DNA from: Aulostomus chinensis
Taxonomy: Eukaryota > Chordata > Actinopteri > Syngnathiformes > Aulostomidae
Direction: 5' to 3'
NCBI GenBank assembly: GCA_037954235.1
Contig: JBBMOA010000014.1
Location: 27,522,273 to 27,586,272 of the forward strand
DNA: 64,000 bases
The position numbers and the translations under genes are program-made. The notes below the pieces were generated by a model. That model worked only from the letters and a program-made list of their open reading frames with translations. It searched no databases and was not told the origin of the DNA. Positions 11,483 through 22,804 of this stretch are shown piece after piece (position 1 is the first letter of the stretch; every line of letters begins with the position of its first letter).

Positions 11483-11599
11483 AAATTTCAGGTTCAAATT
11501 TGCGGATGTCTTTAAAAATAAAAGAAAGTACTGACTGTGTTATCTTGGTTGTTCAAGTTGAGGTTGCTGGCAGTTTCGAACTTCTTGAATAGTTCGTTG

Positions 11600-12095
11600 A
11601 ACAGGATCCACTCGTTTCATGTTAGCCTGTTATGTCACATTGTCATGGTGTCTTGCCACATGTGAAATTTGGAGTAATGCCAGAGTACTTGACACTGGCG
11701 TTGCAGAGTTTACAGACCGCATGGCTCTTGTCAAAGTCGCAACTGCCTTCCTTTGTTTTGAAACCAAATTATGCCATAACATCAGCTTTAAAAGCTGTTG
11801 GAGCTGGCTGGCCGGTGAACTGTGCTAATTTAGGGGTTACCATGCAGTTTTCCACAGACTGGCAGTCTTGCAGGATCTCACGGGATGTCATTGTTCCTTG
11901 ATGCAGAGGACGTAAAGACTGCTGCCAACTAGTGGCCGGTGGTTTAATTACAACACAAAAATGAACAAATGCTGTGAATATTTGCATATTAATTGTTTAA
12001 TAAAAAAAATTAAAAAAGTGCTGTTTAATATCGATTCGGTATCATCAAATAAAATATTGCAATATTTAAGTGTATCAATATTTTCTTACACCCCT
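11600..12095 (-). mobile_element. hAT-like element relic with BED zinc-finger fragment
   Basis: Read on the minus strand, the right edge (about 12095) begins AAGGGGTGTAAGAAAATATTG followed by GATAC/ATATTG iterons. Further in (about 11800 down to 11660) is a reading with FGFKTKEGSCDFDKSHAVCK and a C-x2-C pair (CKLC), as in BED fingers of ZBED-type hAT transposases. The paired histidines are not preserved in frame. The left boundary is not defined. A similar GATAC-iteron repeat begins near 63568. Confidence 0.6.
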
Positions 12096-12510
12096 TGGGA
12101 ATACAACTACTCTTATTGTTCTTTTACATACCTGTTGAGGCAGGAGGGTGAGCCCCAAGTGGGCTTTTGCTTCTGGTAGCAAGTGGCTGGCCACGCTGTT
12201 ATGACTGGCTCCAGGGACAGTGGCGGTTGAGGAGTTCAACTTGGGGCAGAGTACCTGACACACAGTAACAGAGTTTTCCTGAGGTGAACTCAAGGAGGGC
12301 AGTGACCTCCCATGTAGCAGAAGGACAAAAGTGCACTTGATCATGACTCTACGATCACAAGTATAGACAATGAAAGCGGGGCTTCAGGAATCCTCTGACT
12401 TTTTGGGCTTTAAGCAGAAGGTATCAGAAAAGTTATTACAGGGATAACTGTCTTGTGCTTACAGAGCTAGTTTGCTTTTTGATCATTGTGATGAACATTG
12501 TTTAGCAAAA
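12096..12510 (+). pseudogene. 28S rRNA pseudogene fragment (domain V region)
   Basis: About 415 bp track vertebrate 28S rRNA in sense orientation. Landmarks in order are: aatacaactactctta (12100); gaggcaggagggtgagcccc (12136); gcttctgg (12168); ggctccagggacagtg (12208); gacctcccatgtagcagaag (12304); cttgatcatgac (12337); gactttttgggctttaagc (12397); gtatcagaaaagttattaca (12421); acagggataactg (12438) in the peptidyl-transferase region; and gctttttgatcattgtga (12474). The GC-rich expansion segments are shortened and a block after the last landmark is deleted. Similarity is roughly three-quarters by eye. It is a decayed, non-functional copy. No 18S, 5.8S or spacer is present. Confidence 0.88.
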
Positions 12511-13053
12511 TTTAGATATCCCTCTGGTGAGTAAGAGCAGCCCCCCTGTTATTTGGGTGGCTGGAGTTGGAGGGGCTGTCACCTGTTTGGCCAAGCATTG
12601 CATGGTGGGGGTTTCCTTTTAGCAGGGCAGTGTCTGTGACAGCATTGATGGCATGCCAATGAAGGAGGCTGCATATTGAGGTTTGGCAGTGAATACTCTA
12701 AATGTGTGCAGGGCTCTTCTTCTAGATCCCCCAAGCTGTGGCACTCAGTGGGGTTCTCCTTGACAGGCATCTCCTGGTGGGTTGCCACAGTTGGTGCCCT
12801 GCAGCTGACTTTAAACTGAAAAGGACTGGTGAAATACACCCAGCAAAACAAAACATTGCGAAGCATGTGCTTTGAATGTCAAAGTGAAGAAATTCAGTGA
12901 AGCATTGGTAAATGACTCGGTTAACCAGTGATTTAATTTGAGACACTGCGGGTGGCAGAAATCCAGTTTGCATCATCTTACCTCTTTTAGCATCACTCAA
13001 GTGAAAAGCTGTTGCTAATTGATCAATACCAACATTGAATTAATTCTGCTAAA
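12511..13053. other. No feature recognised
   Basis: Moderately GC-rich (12540-12830) with open frames on the minus strand, but nothing I recognise as protein, rRNA or transposon. Confidence 0.5.
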
Positions 13054-14238
13054 GAGTATCTATCTGTGGATATTCTCAGTCATCCAGGTCATGGTAAGTC
13101 TCAAAAAAGCATAAAATATGGCAACTGGACTAACCTCGTGTGAGAAGACGTTTCACCTCTCATCCAAGAGGCTTCTTCAGTTCTGAATCCTGGTGGGGAA
13201 TATCAGCTATATACTGTATCTACCAGGGGGGTGGTGGCAAAAAACGAAAAACAACTGGTCGTACGACCCGAAACCAATGGCTCGTCAGGTGTTAGTGAGA
13301 GTCGTTGGCCTGGCTGGGCTGTCGTTACCTCTCCCAGCCCTCTCAGGAGGGTCGTTGGGGTCACCTGGCTGCAGGTGAGAACGACGGCTGCTCCTCCTTG
13401 GGAGGGATCTAAGCACAGCATTGTAAGTGGGAGACAAGTGATTTCTGAAGCCTCCTCCTTTATTCAAAGATGGCCGTTCTAGTTTGACATGAATGGCTTC
13501 CTTCATACCTCTCTCAAACCACCTGTCTTCTCTGGCTAGAACGCGTACCTTGTGGTCATCAAAGGAGTGCCCCTTCTCCTTGAGATGGAGGTGGACTGCT
13601 GAGTCCTGGCCTGTGGTGGTGGCCCTTCTGTGTTGTGCCATGCGTTTGTGTAGTGGCTGCTTAGTTTCCCCAATGCACAAGTCAGAGCATTCCTCATTGC
13701 ACTGCACTGCGTACACTACGTTGCTTTGTTTCTCCCTCGGAATTTTGTCCTTGGGATGCACAAGCTTCTGCCTCAGAGTGTTGCTGGGCTTGAAATGTAC
13801 TGGGATCTGGTGGGTGTTAAAGATCCTCCTGAGTTTCTCTGAGACTCCTGCCACATAGGGGATGACAATATTCTTTCTCTTCCTGTGGCCCTCGTCTTTC
13901 TCATCTCCCCTGGGCTTTCTAGCTTTTTTGATAAAAGCCCAGTTAGGATAACCACAAGTTTGAAGAATAGAGTGAATATGTTTGTGTTCCCTTTGTTTCC
14001 CATTCGCCTCAGATGAGATGTTCTGCACTCTGTGTTTTAGAATACGGATGACTTCCAGTTTGTGTTCCAGCGAGTGGTTTGAATCAAACAGGAGGTACTG
14101 ATCCGTGTGGGTTGGTTTCCTGTAGACACCAATGTTGAGTTCCCCATTAGTTTCAATGCTTACTATACAATCTAGAAACGCCAGGCAGTTGTCTTTGACA
14201 TCCTCTCTTGTGAACTGGATGTTTTTATCCACCGAGTT
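13054..14238 (-). mobile_element. Penelope-like retroelement, 5'-truncated
   Basis: The minus-strand element contains the C-terminal part of a Penelope-type reverse transcriptase and a GIY-YIG endonuclease in one open frame. Its 3' UTR (13054-13284) carries the motif ctgaagaagcctcttggatg (inverse of 13163-13182), common to fish Penelope-like elements. The upstream break at about 14238 is abrupt. The 3' edge near 13054 (ctatctgtggatattctc) is inferred from family resemblance. Confidence 0.88.
13285..14238 (-). pseudogene. Penelope-like RT C-terminus plus GIY-YIG endonuclease, partial but uninterrupted frame
   Basis: About 315 codons are open to a TGA at 13285-13287. Residues 1-75 form the end of the reverse transcriptase (DNCLAFLDC; GVYRKPTHTDQYLLFD at 35-50; LEHKLEVIRILKHR), downstream of the missing catalytic YXDD box. 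Residues 120-170 are a basic linker. Residues 171-250 form the GIY-YIG nuclease: VVYAV (172-176), CIGET (186-190), the conserved arginine in HKRM-QHRR (195-203) and the catalytic glutamate in KEAI (245). The nuclease cuts target DNA during retrotransposition. The 5' part of the gene is gone and no natural start exists at the left edge (GTG only), so the copy cannot work alone. The lack of stops over 945 bp suggests a relatively recent insertion. Confidence 0.9.
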
Positions 14239-14765
14239 AAGGTTTTGAGTAGTAGTAGTAATGAGTATCCCTTATACGTCGATGACTGGATGGATTATTG
14301 GATTATTTGGCTTTTAAAGGTGTGTATTAACACTGTCATAATAATTTTGCAGGGAAAATAGAATGATATAAAATAGTTTCACCAGCTTTCCATCTTGCAA
14401 ACAACAACACTACATCACCAACGGCAATAACTGGTAAGGAGCAGGAGAGTGTGCTGACCAGATTTATCAAAACGCTGTTCATGTGTTGAACAGCTGTAAA
14501 AGGGACACCAGCCAAGCACAATGTAGACAGATGATCTACTTGGTGACTAAATCTCTCAAAGCTGTTAGCCACTCCAGTAAGTAGATATTTGAAATAGTCA
14601 GTCATGTAACAATAAACAGTATGTTTAGAGTCTCACCTTTGCATCTTAGTCTCTGCATTTCAGAGCTATCTATGTTACCAAAGTAGATTACTAGATTATT
14701 TCCTCCCCTGCACTGAATTGGGGGAGGAAAGTTGAAAAATGTAAATTCTTTTTTTTTTAAATATT
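14239..14765. other. No feature recognised
   Basis: Unrecognised AT-rich DNA between two retroelements. Confidence 0.45.
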
Positions 14766-17700
14766 TATTTGAATCAAAGATGGTGGATGAGTGAACACTG
14801 GTGCAACTTGCTGCCGCTGCTTGCTGGAAATTTTTTAACCTCCTTTTTTAACTTCTTCTTAACTTTTCGAACCTGTCAGCCTCTCAGACCTTTTTGGTCT
14901 ATCCTGTGGTTTTCTGATCTAATCTGACAATGAGTGCAATTGCCGTCACGTGGAATACTTCCATGATCTGCCGGCACCACCGTTTGTGTGAGATTTCATG
15001 AATCTGAAGCTCAACTGGCGTCCCTCCCTGGCCGTCGATGCCTCCATCCACAATGTGGGATGTACATCCTGCTTGACTGTGCCTGGCTCTTTTTACTGCC
15101 TGCTCACCTGCCAGTGATGGGTTTGCTCCAGTACTCCACCACTGACCTGCTCCAGCTGCACTTCCACCGCCCTGGACCTGCGCTGGAGGTCCTCCATCTT
15201 CACCTGGACATCGCCTTTGAGCCCTGCTGGAGATATTCCCACCGAGGGTCTCACCGGAATTTCCACCATAACAGCTCAACAGCAATAAAATCCATCTTAG
15301 TTTAATCTAAGCTTGGTTGGCTTACACTACCACCAGCTGTGACAACACCTCACTCAACTTTGCTCACTGACAAGCAAGGGTCATCTCATCTGGGACCTCA
15401 TCACCGACCATAAGCTGGACTTTCTTTGTTTCATGGAGACGTGGCAACAGTCCAACGACTTCTCCCAGTTAAACGAATCCACTCTTAGTGGGTTTGTTTA
15501 CATCTGTCAACCCTGCAGCTCCAGCCAGGGAGGAGGTCTCGCACTAATTTACTGTGAGAACTGGAAAGTTTTGCCGGTGTCTGTGCCTGCGTCCAGCTTG
15601 TTTGAGTTACTGTTGGTGAGCTGTCTGGTCCCACTCAAAACATCATTGCCACTGTCTACCCCCCCCCCCCCAAACCAAATAATGAATTTCTAAATGACTT
15701 TGCTGCCTTCGTCACCCATTTATCATCTCTCTCACCAAACATAATACTACTGGGTGATTTCAATAGCCACATTGACAATGTCAATCTGCCTCACCAAAGA
15801 CTTTAGAGAGTTTTGGATGTCAGCAACATACCACTTTTCCCACACACTCCAAAGGACACATCCTGGATTTAATCTGCTGCTCTGGTGTCACTCTCTCCGA
15901 CCTTACAGCTGATGAAGTCCCCATAACTGCCCATGTTCTCCTCTCATTAACAGTGAAACTCACTCACTCCATCTCCAAAAAAACATGTCCCATTTCATTC
16001 TGGAATACAAAGAATATTAACCATGCCACTCTCAACTCAAGTGTCCGCTCCTCCTGCCTCCCTGACTTCTACAATCTATCCACCCCTGATGATCTGGTCT
16101 CACATTACAACACTGGACTCTACAGAATTCTTAATTCCCTTGTTCTGCTAAAAAAACAATCCGTTTCCTTTTCTGTCTCTGCCCCTTGGTTCACCCCTGA
16201 TCTCCATCTCATGAAAGCCAAAGGTCAGCAACTGGAACGTCTACATAGAAAAACTGGTCTTACTGTTAACAAGGAAATGTACAATAACCACATATTACAT
16301 TATAAGGACTCCATTGCCAGCATCAAAACCCACTACTACTCCGGAATAATCACTGCCAATCAAGGAAACTCCAAGTCACTCTTCTCCCTGCTCAATAATA
16401 TCAAGAAACCCCAGGACTCTCTCCCTTCTCACTTCTACACAACCTCCTTCTGCAACTTTACCATGTCACCATTCATGAGCAACTTGGATCAGTTTTCCAC
16501 ATCAGCATCTCAGCAGACCTTCACCTGTCTACACCCTGTTTCCGCCTTCCATCTCCCCACTCTCTCAGAAATCACAGAACTCACCTGGAAATCCAAACCA
16601 TCCACTTGCCAACTGGATCCCCTCCCCACACAATTTGTTAAAGCCTGCTCCCCCTCCCTGATCTCCCTCATCTCTGCCATAGTCCAGTCATCTCTCACCT
16701 CTGGAACTGTCCCTGCATCCTCCAAAACTACTGCCATCACCCCAATTTTGAAAAAAAAACTGGTGCCGACCCCTCCAACTTCAACAAATTCCACCCCATA
16801 TCTAATCTCCCCTTCATCTCCAAAATCCTTGACAGAAAACAGTTCCCTTCCCAACTCCATTCACACCTGTCCCACAACAACCTGTATGAACAGTTCCAGT
16901 TTGGTTTCCACCCACTCCATAGCACTGAAACAGCACTTACCAAAATCACCAACAACCCCCCTCATGGCAGCTGACTCTTGACTCTTCATCATCCTCAGCC
17001 TTCTTTACCTGAGTGCAGCCTTTGATACCATGTGTCACACTACCCTCCTCAACAGATTACGTTTTATCGGCATCGCTCACACTCCTCTGGACTGGTTCAT
17101 ATCTTACCGCTCTGGCCGCACTCAGTTTATTCAGCTCAGGTCTCATAAATCCATCCCCTTCTCCGTTACTTCTGGCATGCCCCAGGGCTCTGTCCCAGGC
17201 CCCTACTCTTCATCATCTACCTCCTTCCCCTCAGCAATATCTTCCACAAATTCAACATTCATTTAGACCGTTATGCCGATGACACCCAGCTGTACCTCAA
17301 CACCAAACCCTCATCTTCTCTCCTGCCCACCACCCTCACTGACTGCATCTCTGAAATAAAAACCTGGCTCATCCAAAACTTCCTCAAACTAAACAGCAAT
17401 GAAATCAAGTTTCTTCTCATTGGTACCAAATCCACTCTTTCTAAGTCCAACAGTTTTTCTCTCACTATTGACAAATCAACTGTCTCACCTAACCCCCCAA
17501 GTTAAGAGCCTCGATGTCATCCTGAACAGCACGCTATTGTTTCAATCTCACATCCACAACATTACCCGGTCTGCTTATTTCCATCTACATAACATCAACC
17601 GCGTCTGACCCTCCCTTACCCCCCCACACTGCTGCCATCCTTGTTCACAGCCTCATCACCTCCCACCATGGACTACCGTAACTCTCTCCTCTTCAGCATC

Positions 17701-18275
17701 CCTCACAAATCCCTTCATAAACTCCAACTGGTCCAGACTTCAGCTGCTCGCATCATAAGTCGAGCTTCCTCCATCCACCATATCACTCTGGTCTGGCTCC
17801 CAGTTCAGGTCCTCATTCAATTCAAAATCATTCTGCTTACGTTCAAGGCCATCCACAACCTTGCCCCCCCCCCCCCCCATATCTGTCTGACCTCCTCCAT
17901 CTTCCCACTCCCTTCTGTGCCCTAAAATCCTCTTCCTCCATACACCTGTCTGTCTCCTCGGCCCGTCTCAGCACCATGGGGAGCAGGGCATTCAGCCGCT
18001 CTGCTCCCCGCCTCTGGAATTCATTACCACCCCAACTCAGAGACATTGACTCACTCACCAACTTCAAATCACAACTCAAAATTCATCCACTCAAATCTGT
18101 GTATCCAACTTAATGAAAATCTCTGTTCCTCTTTCTGTTTTTTTATCCTTTATTGTTGTTTTGATGTTTTTTGTTTTGATGTGTTTTTTTTTAAATGTGC
18201 TCTCTACAGTGACCTTGAGTGCCAAGAAAGGTGCCTATAAATAAGAATAATAACAATAATAATAATGTTATTATG
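14766..18275 (+). mobile_element. Near full-length L2-clade (Maui-like) LINE, degenerate
   Basis: The element starts in a 5' region around 'gatggtggatgagtgaac', then carries endonuclease, linker and reverse transcriptase in broken frames. It ends with the L2-type 3' terminus 'ggtgcctataaataag' followed by AAT repeats (18240-18265). At about 3.5 kb it is the longest transposon here. Internal pyrimidine runs (15660-15672, 17865-17878) have slipped. No target duplication could be read. Confidence 0.85.
15340..18115 (+). pseudogene. L2 LINE ORF2 (AP endonuclease + reverse transcriptase), multiply disrupted
   Basis: The translation, moving between frames, shows the endonuclease first (LDFLCFMETWQ at about 15415; ILLGDFNSHIDN at about 15745, the conserved GDFN box). 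The longest intact piece (about 15953-16981) covers the linker and RT fingers (APWFTPDLHLMKAKGQQLER; ITPILKKK). Next come DTMCHTTLLNRL (about 17023), the palm box YADDTQLYLNTKPSS (about 17270) with both catalytic aspartates, FLKLNSNEIKFLLIGTKSTL, SAYFHLHNINR (about 17570) and KLQLVQTSAARIISRASS. The C-terminal block around 17980-18100 contains GSRAFSRSAPRLWNSLPP. There are several stops and frameshifts, so the product is dead. Confidence 0.85.
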
Positions 18276-19939
18276 AAGCAAATACCTTTTGCACACCTGT
18301 TAATAGACTGCTGTGTAGAGGATACAAGAAAAATTGAAATGTCCAGCACACTGTCTTCTGTAAAAATGTATTTTTTTTAAAATTATTTTTGCTTCAGGTT
18401 TTGCTTTTGGCCCTTCTTTAGGTAAGCTTTAGGTTTTTAATATAGCCAGTTGGTTGATGGCTTTTGTTCGTCTGTCTTCCTTGCAGAAAATGTTAGTATC
18501 GAACACTGGTCATCAACATCATCAGATGCATGCCCAAGGGAATGAAACATGGATATATGGGCACAATGTTTGTTTTTTGTTTTTTTCTTCCATTATATAT
18601 GAATACAACACACTATATTATTTCTGCTCTTCGGGAAGTGTTTCAGGAGCCCAGAAGCTTGTTAGTACATTAGCCAGCTTTCAGTTGCCCAGCTGCTGCA
18701 CTGCTGATCAAATCACAATTTTATCAAGTGAAAATCAGCCCAGATAAAAGACAACAGCTCTATTTGCTTTAAAGACACAGAGAAAATTAACAATGTAAAA
18801 ATATCAAAGCAAATGAAGATGAAAATCTTAACTGCAAACCTTCACTGTGCAGCTTATTTCATCACCACTTTGCAAAAGCTCTTTTTAACCACAATCATAC
18901 TGAAACAACAAATCAGCATTTTATGATTTACAGCCTGCAACAGGCTATTTGATGAGAAGTGCTCCCCGACTTAGAAATATTACACTTTTGAGGTGGCAGC
19001 ACATGAATCACAAAATCCACAGTTGACTTTCAAATTCTGGAGCACTCAGACTTACAACAGAAATTTGAATGAATAGAGGGTGAACACTGAGGAGGTCAGT
19101 GGGGTTAAGGCTTCTCATGTTGTACAGCATGTAAAAATGGTCAGTTTTCCCACCCACTTTTTAAAACACTCAGTGCCAATGCCAGTCAAGCAAGTCAGTG
19201 TCAAGTTTCAACAGTTAAGCTGAATATTACTGCTGTGTACTGCAACTCCTCTGAGATAGTTGTGTGAAACCAAGAATCACAGCAGAGGAGATGAGGCAGG
19301 GCAAAGGAGAAGAGATGATGAGGGGAGTGAGAAAGGAGTGAAAAGCAGAAGTTTGGAGGAAAGATTAAAAAAATATAACAAGGAGCCAAGAGGAAAGATG
19401 ATGAGAAGAGATGTAAAAAAAGACAAGTGAAGGGGTAAACACCTTCTCTTCTTAATAATATATGAAAAAAGGCATAGGAAATGAAAGGAGAGCAGAGGAG
19501 TTGAAAGGATCAACTATTATCTTTTAATCTTTTTTTTGGACATATTTTATGATCAGAAGAACTTTCTTTTTAGTAAAGAACAGCTCCAGAAATAAATAAG
19601 ATAAATCAGCAGGACTACAGGAAGACAATAAATATGTGTGTTGTTAAATTGTAAATGCTCTTCTATTGACTGAATATTCCAGTTCAAGTATTGAACTCTA
19701 CAAGTAGTTGGCATTGTTGGGGATCCTTAATTAGCTTTTAGAACAGCCAAGATTATTATAGGATGAATTAACATGTTGCAGAGTTTTCAGCAAAACATTC
19801 ATCCTCCAGTGGTGTAACCTAAATAGGTTTGAAGATTAAGAAGATGAGAAAATTAGTCATCCACAACATTATAAGCACAAAATGCAGATACATATGTAAA
19901 TACATGATCAAGGGTTTCCTTGGCAATGATCATGCCTTT

Positions 19940-20012
<73 letters not shown>

Positions 20013-20814
20013 TACAGTACATAGATAGATAATTCCATGGCAATGTAATGCATATTAAAAAAAAAAAAACTCAAAATTTTCATGTGGTCTAGCTCCACCC
20101 TTGCATGCACATCTTGATGCATAATACATATTATATATTATAGACTCATCTCATGCAAAGCATAAACATGTAATTATGTACTATTTGCAGGTAGATTTAT
20201 CAGAGGTGGTCTTAAAACTGTGCTTTGTTGCCATGGTTTTCCTTCCCATGAATAACATCTCCAGATATTTTATTATTTTTAGCTGAGAAAGGAAGGTGCT
20301 TGATGGAGAAGACTCTTACACACTGTAACACTAGCTCAACAACATGTTGAGCAGAGGATTTGCTTTATGTGAAGAGATGTGTACACATTTTATAATCCCA
20401 TTACAATATCATTAATGAATATTTGTTGTTGTTTTTTTCTTATTTTTACGTCACCCATGTCCTTATTTATTCAGATATAGCAGCTCCTTACAGTAGAGGA
20501 CCTAAATACAGAGAATGGAGAGTAGGCAGGACTAGCTTAACTAATTTTATGTAGCAAAACTATTACTAAAGCCAACATAGTGTAAAACAAGAGCCTCAAA
20601 AAGAACACTGGGTAACAAATGGGCTCAATAACTTCGAGGAGATGTCACTTGAGGATCTGATAAAAACTGACTTGGACAAACAAAATACACTCAACTGATC
20701 CTCCCCAGATCCATAGGGGGAAAAAAAGTTTTATTTTTTGAAAAATTAACTGTTGAGTTGTGAAAGACACAATTCATAGATTTTTTTCTTAACTATTAGA
20801 AGAACAAGTGCACT
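18276..20814. other. No gene recognised; AT/GA microsatellite
   Basis: No exon or transposon was recognised in about 2.5 kb. 19260-19510 is purine-rich. A compound (AT)n-(GA)n array sits at 19942-20012. Confidence 0.55.
19942..20012. repeat. (AT)n(GA)n compound microsatellite
   Basis: About 49 bp of AT followed by about 22 bp of GA. Unlike the AT arrays at 4470, 42655 and 57513, its flanks are not inverted copies of each other. Confidence 0.95.
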
Positions 20815-21320
20815 ACACAGGTCTTCACAGATGCATCCTTCAGAGTCTCATGGCGGGGAGAAGTGTCTGAATCATATGGCTTATCAACAGGAGTACCCCA
20901 GGAGTCAGTGCTTGGTCCCCTACTCTTCTCCTTATACACCACCTCACTCAGTGCAATAATCTGCTCACATAGCTTCTTCTACCACTGCTATGCTGATGAC
21001 ACTCAGCTTTTCCTGTCTTTTCCACATGAAGACTGTCTCAGCTCAAATATCAGCTTGTCTGGATGATATCTCAACATGGATGAGGGAACACCACCTAATA
21101 TTAAATCTGTTCAAAACTGAGCTCATTGTCCTTCCAGTTTCTCCCTCTGTTCAACCACAGATTAGTGTTCTGCTCAATTCAAATCAACTTGTGCCCACAC
21201 ACTCTGCCAGAAATCTGGGTGTCATGATTGATGACCAGCTGACCTTTAATGTAAACGTGGCCTTGATTGCTCGGTCTTGTCGATATGCCCTCATCATGAG
21301 GAGGATCAGACCCTACCTGT
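20815..21320 (+). mobile_element. L2-clade LINE fragment (RT palm), frameshifted
   Basis: This matches the LINE at 27457-28895 over its RT palm. Residues include LSTGVPQESVLGPLLFSLYT (about 20880), HCYADDTQLFLSFPH (about 20985), then a frameshift near 21050, followed by DDISTWMREHHLILNLFKTE and ARNLGVMIDDQLTF (about 21210). Both ends are truncated; 21325-21480 is unrecognised. Where the 27457 copy has a stop codon at 27952, this copy has a serine codon. Confidence 0.88.
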
Positions 21321-21719
21321 GTAATGGAAAATTTTGTCACATCACATTGTGTTTTTTTTTTATGTTTGAACTTTAATTGAACTTTGTGTTGTTTTTATGT
21401 TTGCACTATGCTTAAACTTTGTGGTCAAGTGACATTTAAGTTGGAGACATTTGTATGTCTAGAAAACATCTAGTGCCAGACTTCCTTTTTTCTGAATTAA
21501 AGTAATAAGCTTCTGTGTTCCTGTTTTTTTGGAAGTTTCACACTTAACAATGCGCAAACTGACAAAAGTCCAACTTTTAGGTAGGATGAGGAAAAACCAG
21601 GAGATGAAGGCAAGTATGAACTTCTTTTATGCGCAACCAAAAAAACAATTGAAACAAGAAAAATTTTACCAGAAAGCCTGGGAACGTAAACCACACACCC
21701 CGGCTCACAGACCTACTGG

Positions 21720-22690
21720 GTGAGAGGCATAGCCCCTGGTACCTGTCACACAGCCACCCCCCCCCCCCCCAACACCCAGAAGGGACTCCTTGGAAAAAAA
21801 GAAGCCTATAAAGTGTAACACGCTCCCTATGCCCACCCATATCCAGCACAAAACTCTCAGGATCCATCTCAAGAACCTGAAAAGGGCCATCATATGGGGG
21901 TTGAAGGGGCAAGTGGTGGGCATCATGTCTTACAAAAACAAACCGAGCTGACATGAGCTCTGCAGGCACGAACGACCAAGGAAACATCTGACAAAAAAGG
22001 ATAAATAGCTGAACGAGGCCAAGGAGTGGAGGCCCCAGGCAAAAATTCTCCAGGGACGCGAAGAGGCTGGCCGAGAACCAGCACAGCGGGCGAACCAGCA
22101 AGGTCCACCTTCGGGGCTGAAATCAACCCGAGCAAAACCCAAGGTAAACGGTCCATCCAGTTACCATCTGAGAGCGCAGCACGCAGCGCTGCCTTAAGTG
22201 ACTGGTGAAATTGCTCACACAAACCATTAGCCTGAGGGTGGTACGTGGTAGTTTGGTGCACCTGCACACCCAGTGATTGCGCAAGCGCCGACCAGAGCTC
22301 TGACACAAACTGGGGGCCCCTGTCTGAGGTGATATCTGACAGAGTACCAAAATGGGTAACCCAGGAGGACAAAAACGTGCAACATCCAAGGACGAGGTGG
22401 AGGACCTCTGGCCACCCGGTGGTCCGATCCACCATTGTGAGAAGGTGCGAAAAGCCCTGCGAAGGATGTAGAGGGCCCACTAGGTCCACATGCACATGGT
22501 CAAAACGTCTAACTGGAATTGGAAATCGTTTAAGGGGGGCTTAGTGTGCTGGTGAACCTTAGCATGCTTTCACATGCACACATGCAGCTGCCCACCCTTT
22601 GACATCTCATGTAGGCCAGGCCAGACAAACTTGGAACTGACCAACTTCACAGACACCTGCACTTCAGGGTGTGAGAGGGAATGCGTTGAC
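21720..22690 (-). pseudogene. Gypsy integrase and C-terminal domain, frameshifted
   Basis: The minus-strand translation begins in the zinc-binding region (KFVWPGL, near 22620, in a broken frame). It continues with the catalytic core: HVDLVGPLHPS (first Asp, near 22490), TMVDRTTGWPEVL, TSDRGPQFVSELW (second Asp, about 22330) and TTYHPQANGLCEQFHQSLKAA (catalytic Glu, about 22215), then MDRLPWVLLGL. A frameshift near 21940 leads to the C-terminal segment YDGPFQVLEMDPESFVLDMGG (about 21890-21830). The integrase of such elements joins the DNA copy to the chromosome. The catalytic triad is still readable, but upstream stops and the missing RT make the copy inactive. Confidence 0.85.
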
Positions 22691-22804
22691 TCAAAAACTC
22701 AATGGTGCCAGGCTACCAGAACAACAGAGTGAGGACAGCCAGTGGAGACACGCAGAGAGGGGCAGGGCTGCATGCGCAAAAAACGGTGTTCCAACAGTCC
22801 AAAA

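Noticed and set aside
12511..13053. Continuation of the 28S rRNA pseudogene
   Set aside because: I tried to follow 28S 3'-end landmarks past 12510 on both strands and found none.
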